From Coleophoma eucalyptorum (Eukaryota; Ascomycota; Leotiomycetes; Helotiales; Dermateaceae), in assembly GCA_026120035.1 (NCBI GenBank), contig JALRME010000002.1, positions 2,170,001 through 2,234,000 of the forward strand: 64,000 nucleotides of DNA, given 5' to 3'. A program made the position numbers and the translations under genes. Shown in pieces: positions 59,270 to 64,000 of the stretch. The notes under the pieces were generated by a model. That model searched no databases. It worked only from the letters and a program-made list of their open reading frames with translations, and had not been told where the DNA came from. The first letter of the stretch is position 1, and the number at the start of each line of letters is the position of its first letter.

Positions 59270-60909
59270 ATGTTGTGCTCAAGTAAGTGTCCCCCTGTTT
59301 CTACGTTCCTGCCATGAAGCATAGCTAATTCAAACAGTTTCTGGTGAGGCCCCACAGCACCCTGTTGCTTCATCAAAGTCAGGTAAGAGACAGTTCCAAG
59401 CTCCAGCGAGGAATAAGAGGCTGACCGTGCCCAGGCAATGTTTACGAGAAAAGACTCATTGAGGCCTATATCGCGGAGAATCACAAAGATCCAGTTAATG
59501 GAGAAGAGCTGGAAGTCGCCGATCTGATCGATCTGAAATCTGCTAGAGTTGTTGCTCCCCGACCTCCTACCCTCACCTCCATTCCATCTCTCCTATCTAC
59601 CTTCCAAAATGAGTGGGATGCTCTCGCTCTCGAATCATACACGATACGACAACAATTAAACCAGACGAGGCAAGAATTGGCGACTGCCCTTTACAATCAC
59701 GACGCGGCGATCAGGGTTATTGCTCGCTTGACCAAAGAGAGGGACGAGGCCAGAGATGCTTTATCAAAGGTTACGGTCAGTGCTGGGGGAGCAAGCAATG
59801 GAGATGCCATGCAAGTAGATAGCGAAGGTCTGCCAGAGGAATTGGTTGCTAAGGTCGATAACACTCGCGAACAGTATGTTTGGTTTTGTCAAAATGCTTT
59901 CACAGAAGGATACTAATTTGCAACAGGCTTTCCAAAACCCGCAAAAAGCGCCAGGTGCCACAAGAATGGGCAACTTCGGAAACCATCGAAAAATACGCGG
60001 TTACTGCTACCTCAGATCCCTTGTTCCCTGGAGCCTCAGCTGTTGCCCTCGATAGTGCTGGTGAATTGGCTCTTTTTGGAGGAAAGGATGGTGTTGCTGG
60101 AATTTACTCCATTGCAGAGAACAAAGTCCAACAAAGCTTCCAAGTAGGTAGCGCAGTCACAGATGCAGTTTGGTTTGGCAGTCAACCAGTCGTCTCTTCG
60201 GCTTCTGGTGCAGTCAAGATATTTGGAGAAAATGAGGTTACCTTCACATCACATGCTGGTGCCGCAAATGCCCTATCTATGCATCCCAGTGGAGAAATCC
60301 TTGCTTCCGTGGGCGTGGATAAGAGCTTGGTTTTCTACGACCTTGTTGCAGCAAAGGCCGTTACTCAGATCTATACATCCTCAGGTATATTGTTCTCATT
60401 CTGCCAGCTATCTTGCCGTGCTAACTGTATTGCTAGAATTGACTACTGCTGCCTTTTCACCAGATGGTCACTTGTTTGCGGCAGGAGGTGCCGATGGTGA
60501 GATCAAGTTCTTCAATGTCACTACAGGCGAGAATGCGGCAAACTTCGAGCTTGGTGGTCCCGTTCAAGATCTTGTATTCTCTGAGAACGGTTACTGGTTC
60601 GCAGCTGTGGCAAAGGGGTCTCAGACCGTTACTGTATTCGACTTGCGAAAGCAAGGCAAGGCTGCAGAGGCAAAGATTCTGGAGGTTGGTGGAACTGTTG
60701 ATACGATTGATTGGGATTACACAGGCCAGTTTTTGGCAGCAGCTGGGCCAGGTGGTCTCACTGTTTCCCAATACACTAAGTCATCCAAGTCGTGGTCAGA
60801 GCCGCTCAGAACAGCTGTACCGGCTACCGCCTTGGCCTGGGGCCCAGAGGCTTTGAGCCTGGTGACTGTAAATTCTGATGGCGTTGTCACTATTCTTGGA
60901 GCCGCGTAA
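59270..60909 (+). CDS. PRP19: Pre-mRNA-splicing factor Prp19 (U-box E3 ligase)
   Basis: The core of the NineTeen complex, a U-box ubiquitin ligase needed to activate the spliceosome. Five exons: 59270-59282 (13 nt), 59338-59382 (45 nt), 59435-59873, 59927-60384, 60437-60909, giving 475 aa; introns 52-55 nt. The start [39 protein letters not shown] is the U-box (no zinc ligands needed). Next come LEVADLIDLKS, PRPPTLTSIPSLLSTFQNEWDALALESYTIRQQLNQTRQELATALYNHDAAIRVIARL (the coiled-coil tetramerisation region) and LSKTRKKRQVPQEWATSETIEKY. The C-terminal half is a seven-bladed WD40 propeller, ending ALAWGPEALSLVTVNSDGVVTILGAA. The two micro-exons are easy to miss. Confidence 0.95.
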
Positions 60910-61622
60910 AAGGATAATTATGGCGTTTGGGGATTCGAGCTCTGGCTTGCGGCATAGGCAAATTTGGACTGGAAGTTTTGCATGTATGTACGTCTAGAGA
61001 GAAGGGTGCAAAGGCGCCTGAAAGAAATGACTTTATTTCATGATACTAGGATGAGCATGGCTTATTTTCCAGAGGCATAGTGATTTGCAGCCTCCGATTA
61101 CTCATGGGCGAACTCTTCATTCTAACAGGAAGTTGGGTGGCAAGGAATTTTGATGTTAATCTTCTGTTCTATTTATTGAGGAAACAATCTTTCCTTTTGA
61201 TTTCACTTAGTCGCATTATAGAAGGAAAACCTGACCTAAGATATTCTAGGCACCTTAGTTAAATAGTGAGTGGTGGACCCTGAGGCACTGGGTGGTTTCC
61301 TAGTTCGGATTTACCGAAGCGCGCAGGTAACGGCAAGCAGTAACGTCAAGGCTCCGGAGCCAGAGACAAATCCAACAAAGCGACACAATAAACAACGAGA
61401 ACCCCCCGCTACAGCAGTGCCTGGCGAGCATAATATTAAGAGCCATAGATCTTCAGCGAGAAGATCTTTCTTCCCATATATAAACGGACCACTCGTCTCG
61501 TGGGTAGACTGATGGACGACGGGTGGCCGTCGGATCGGCGCCACAAGGTAGGAACATCGCTGGAACAACACCGTGGAATTCATTTCTAACAAAGATTATT
61601 TTCACAGAGGAATTTTGCAGCA
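60910..61622. other. Intergenic region PRP19 / RING gene
   Basis: About 700 bases; PRP19 3' flank and the promoter/5' UTR of the RING gene. No RNA gene or repeat was seen. Confidence 0.5.
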
Positions 61623-62762
61623 ATGTCTCAACCTGGCACCCTTTCTCCGTCGCCCGCACTCTTTCGTGAACGGGGTGCCTCAAACTTTGGGGGCAACTCA
61701 CGCTTCCCCTCCGTAGCTTCAGGCGATTTCTCAAATTCACACTTCGATAGACGAAGTGCGTCTCATCCTCACAACACCTCGATCCAGCGAGCCTCAAGAG
61801 CACCGGAAGATATGGCGAGCCGATCACAGTCCCAGACCCGACCTCGACTCGAGCATCGGGCTTCCCAAACCATTATCGATTTAACAGACGAATCTGAGGA
61901 CGTGATAATCACTCCTCGACCAAGTGGGGGAAGTTCACGACCACAAAGACCACCACAATTTGAAAGAAGTGATACGCTAGAGTTAGCAGATGTCATCGAT
62001 CTCACAGATGACTTGCCGTCACCTGAAATCCAATTTACCCACGCCCGACAACTACCTCGAATACCTCCACCCCGCGCAAGACCTTTCCCTGACGCCAGCC
62101 GCTTTCACCAAAACTGGCGCTTACATCAAGGACATGCTCAGGATAACGTGGCAAACAATGGTAGCTTCTTTGCTGAAACCTTTCGACATCTTGGTCGAAT
62201 TATAGCTCCCGGTCTGAACATAGACGCACATCATCATCACTTTGCGATGGAGGCAGATCTCGCTATGGCCCAGGTTATGCCGGGTCCGATCGACTACCAG
62301 CACCCGGCTGTTGCACAGCGAAACCGAAAGCCAGATCATAAACCCCCGGTTACTACAAGAGAAGGCTTTACGAGATCCCCAAAAGAGGACGATGTGATCA
62401 TTTGCCCAAGCTGTGAGGAGGAGCTAGTACACAAGAAGGACCAGGAGCCTGATGAACCAGCTGCCAAGAGATCAGGCAGAGCTCCGACCCGGAAGGAGCG
62501 AGAAGAGCATCCATTCTGGGTAGTGAAAGAATGTGGACATGTAGGTTAAGATGCCATCGCTGGAATCTATCATACTAATCTAGGGCAGGTTTACTGCAAT
62601 GAGTGCTTCCAACACCGAAGTGCCAACGCAAAGTCCTCAGTCAACACATCATTTCCCATGACAACTAAGAAAGGAGCAAACAAGAAAGTACTCCTCTGCG
62701 CGGTTGATGATTGTGAGGCTGAGGTTAAGGGGAAGGAGAGATGGGTCGGAGTGTTCCTATAG
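61623..62762 (+). CDS. RING protein with two SUMO-interacting motifs (candidate SUMO-targeted ubiquitin ligase)
   Basis: A 363-aa protein in two exons (61623-62540 and 62589-62762; 48-nt intron GTAGGT, acceptor GGCAG). The N-terminal two thirds are disordered, Ser/Arg/Pro-rich. Two hydrophobic-acidic SUMO-interacting motifs are clear: IIDLTDE (residues 84-90) followed by acidic SED, and VIDLTDD (124-130). The C-terminus has a split zinc-binding pattern C261-x2-C264 ... C304-x-H306-x2-C309-x2-C312 ... C343-x4-C348, which fits a RING with a long, Lys/Arg-rich first loop. The intron falls exactly between H306 and V307, so the RING is complete only after splicing. In fungi, SIM plus RING is the layout of Slx8/Rfp-type ligases that act in genome stability, but the spacing here is longer, so the family assignment is uncertain. 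Confidence 0.78.
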
Positions 62763-63607
62763 TCACACGATCATAAATGGGGCGCCTACTGGATGAATTG
62801 ATGCTAGCGTGCTGGGTGGTAATGGGATACATGGAGTTTCACAGAAGCATTGCATGGCGCACTTACAACTGGAGGGAGTTCAGGAATTATCATCTTGCTT
62901 ATGGAGAACATGGCGTTCGGGGCTCAGGATGGACAGCCTACATGCATGATACCACGCTTTACCTTCCACGCCTTCTGTTGATGTATATTGAGTAGCGTTG
63001 GGACAAGATTGTCCGTAGACTGCATCAATAAAATGCGTTCATTTCAGAAAAGCTCTGTTTCTTTTTTGCGAGTGGTATGTGTCGAGCTGAGGTTCTGGTG
63101 ATAGAACCTCCGGGGCATAGTGGTAGCCTTTGTCATCAGTTGGGAACTTCTAGGCAATGCTTAGAACTAGAACACAAGGCATGCACCCAGCTAAATCGAT
63201 CTTAGATTCGCAATTAGTAATCACTGATTATTTACAGGTCATTCTCGCCACGGAGTAGCCATGCAGCCATGTCAACGCCTCGTTTAAGTCTTCGGTCGGA
63301 GGGTAGCCTTCTAGAGAGAGAAAAATAGGCAGGAAAGTCAGGTCAGTCAGGTCAGTCTTATATACTTTCCAAATAGAAAGAAAACAACCCTCGCCCCTCC
63401 CCCCTTCCTAGCTTATCTTCACACTTTTACCTGCACCATACCCTTCCACCTTGTGAGATTAGTCAAAGAAAGAAGAGAAAGAAAAAAAAGACTCCACCTA
63501 GCTTAAGAGCCCACACCCACCGAAAAGACCCCAAGGTAAGGTAACGAAAAATGGTAAAAGCTATCAAATCTCACTTGCATATCACTCACGTGATCTCAAC
63601 AGCACCC

Positions 63608-63634
63608 GCTGCCGCCGCCGCTGCTGCTGCTGCC
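63608..63634. repeat. (GCC/GCT)n trinucleotide repeat
   Basis: About nine tandem GCC or GCT units in the terminal intergenic region. Confidence 0.85.
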
Positions 63635-63785
63635 AACTCAGAGCCCTCTTTTCCTTTTTTCTCCCACTCCCCTCCTTTCCTTCTTCTTTGTCCTTTTTCT
63701 TTACCCTCCCTCATCCGATGTTCCCCCCCCCTCTTTCTTTCGGAAAGGGCTTGATTAATCAAGAAACTTCCCGTATCGTATTATT

Positions 63786-63798
63786 GGGGGGGGGGGGG
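63786..63798. repeat. G13 homopolymer
   Basis: An uninterrupted run of 13 G. Prone to slippage and to sequencing-length errors; a G-quadruplex on one strand is possible. Confidence 0.85.
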
Positions 63799-64000
63799 AG
63801 TATCACCTCCCCTCCCGAGTATAGCAAGACAAATAGCTCGTACCTTACGGAAATGTGGGAAGTCTAATCTTTTCTTTTCTTCTTTTCTTTCCTTCTTTCC
63901 TTCCTTCGTTTGTCTCCTTCCTTTTGTCGAAGTCTCGAAGGAGGGGAGAGAGAGTGTGTGTATGTGTGTCTGTGAAGAAAGGGATAGACCCGACCCGGGA

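Larger units (their letters stand above)
62763..64000. other. 3' flank and pyrimidine-rich region, probable promoter of an off-window gene
   Basis: No gene is supportable. From about 63380 the plus strand is rich in C and T (CCTTTT, TTCTTC tracts), with a GCC/GCT trinucleotide run (63608-63634), a G13 homopolymer (63786-63798) and a GT-rich run near 63950-63973. Such tracts are usual in long 5' leaders of fungal regulatory genes, so the next gene probably starts to the right on plus. The frame at 63551-63754 owes its length to the poly-Ala-coding run and is not called. Confidence 0.45.

Noticed and set aside
63551..63754. 67-codon plus frame with poly-Ala
   Set aside because: Length is due to a GCC/GCT run plus a C/T-rich tract. 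More likely a promoter or leader of the next gene.
1..64000. tRNA, rRNA and CRISPR features
   Set aside because: No box-B-like GGTTCRANYCC with a cloverleaf, no rRNA blocks and no regularly spaced repeats were found by eye. A covariance-model scan was not possible, so a tRNA with atypical sequence could be missed.

Overview
The window is chromosomal DNA from a filamentous ascomycete (Pezizomycotina). The evidence is short GT-AG introns (mostly 41-95 nt) with CTAAC-type branch points, compact single-copy housekeeping genes, and fungal-specific families (Las1, a C2H2 plus fungal-specific transcription factor domain protein, a DUF7053-like protein, CAP10/GT90). A leotiomycete would fit, but the sequence alone does not settle the class. 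No viral, plasmid, CRISPR or bacterial features were seen. All gene models were built by hand from reading frames, splice sites and phase, and each complete model sums to a multiple of three.

Layout. (1) 1-6.1 kb, all on minus: the 5' end of the DNA polymerase alpha B subunit (POL12, cut by the window edge), a short-chain dehydrogenase, the Las1 pre-rRNA endonuclease, and a 390-aa low-complexity protein. (2) 6.1-16.06 kb: about 10 kb with no gene I can support. (3) 16.06-35.5 kb: NAD kinase, ribosomal protein uS14 (Rps29), APC/C subunit Apc13, TRAPP subunit Trs31, a Sec14/Pdr16-like lipid-transfer protein, a ten-exon MFS sugar transporter, a DUF7053-like protein and a large C2H2 transcription factor. 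(4) 35.5-42.75 kb: a second gene-poor interval with microsatellites and an AT-rich stretch holding a possible decayed coding relic. (5) 42.75-62.8 kb, gene-dense: a SAM methyltransferase, a GT90 glycosyltransferase, mitochondrial uL15m, sorting nexin Mvp1, Dcn1, mitochondrial bS6m (Mrp17), the WD40 ribosome-assembly factor Rrb1, an unrecognised basic protein, OHCU decarboxylase, the splicing E3 ligase Prp19, and a RING protein with two SUMO-interacting motifs. (6) 62.8-64 kb: a pyrimidine-rich flank, probably the promoter or leader of a gene beyond the window.

The genes are mostly independent housekeeping functions: replication, rRNA processing and ribosome assembly, mitochondrial translation, ubiquitin and NEDD8 conjugation, membrane traffic and splicing. 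They do not form a biosynthetic cluster. The most unusual observations are a 41-codon membrane-microprotein ORF inside a Las1 intron, a 704-nt intron in DCN1, a near-perfect 22-bp hairpin near 43.97 kb, a SUMO-targeted-ligase-like RING protein, and the two long gene deserts. I found no clear evidence of a wholly new multi-gene system.
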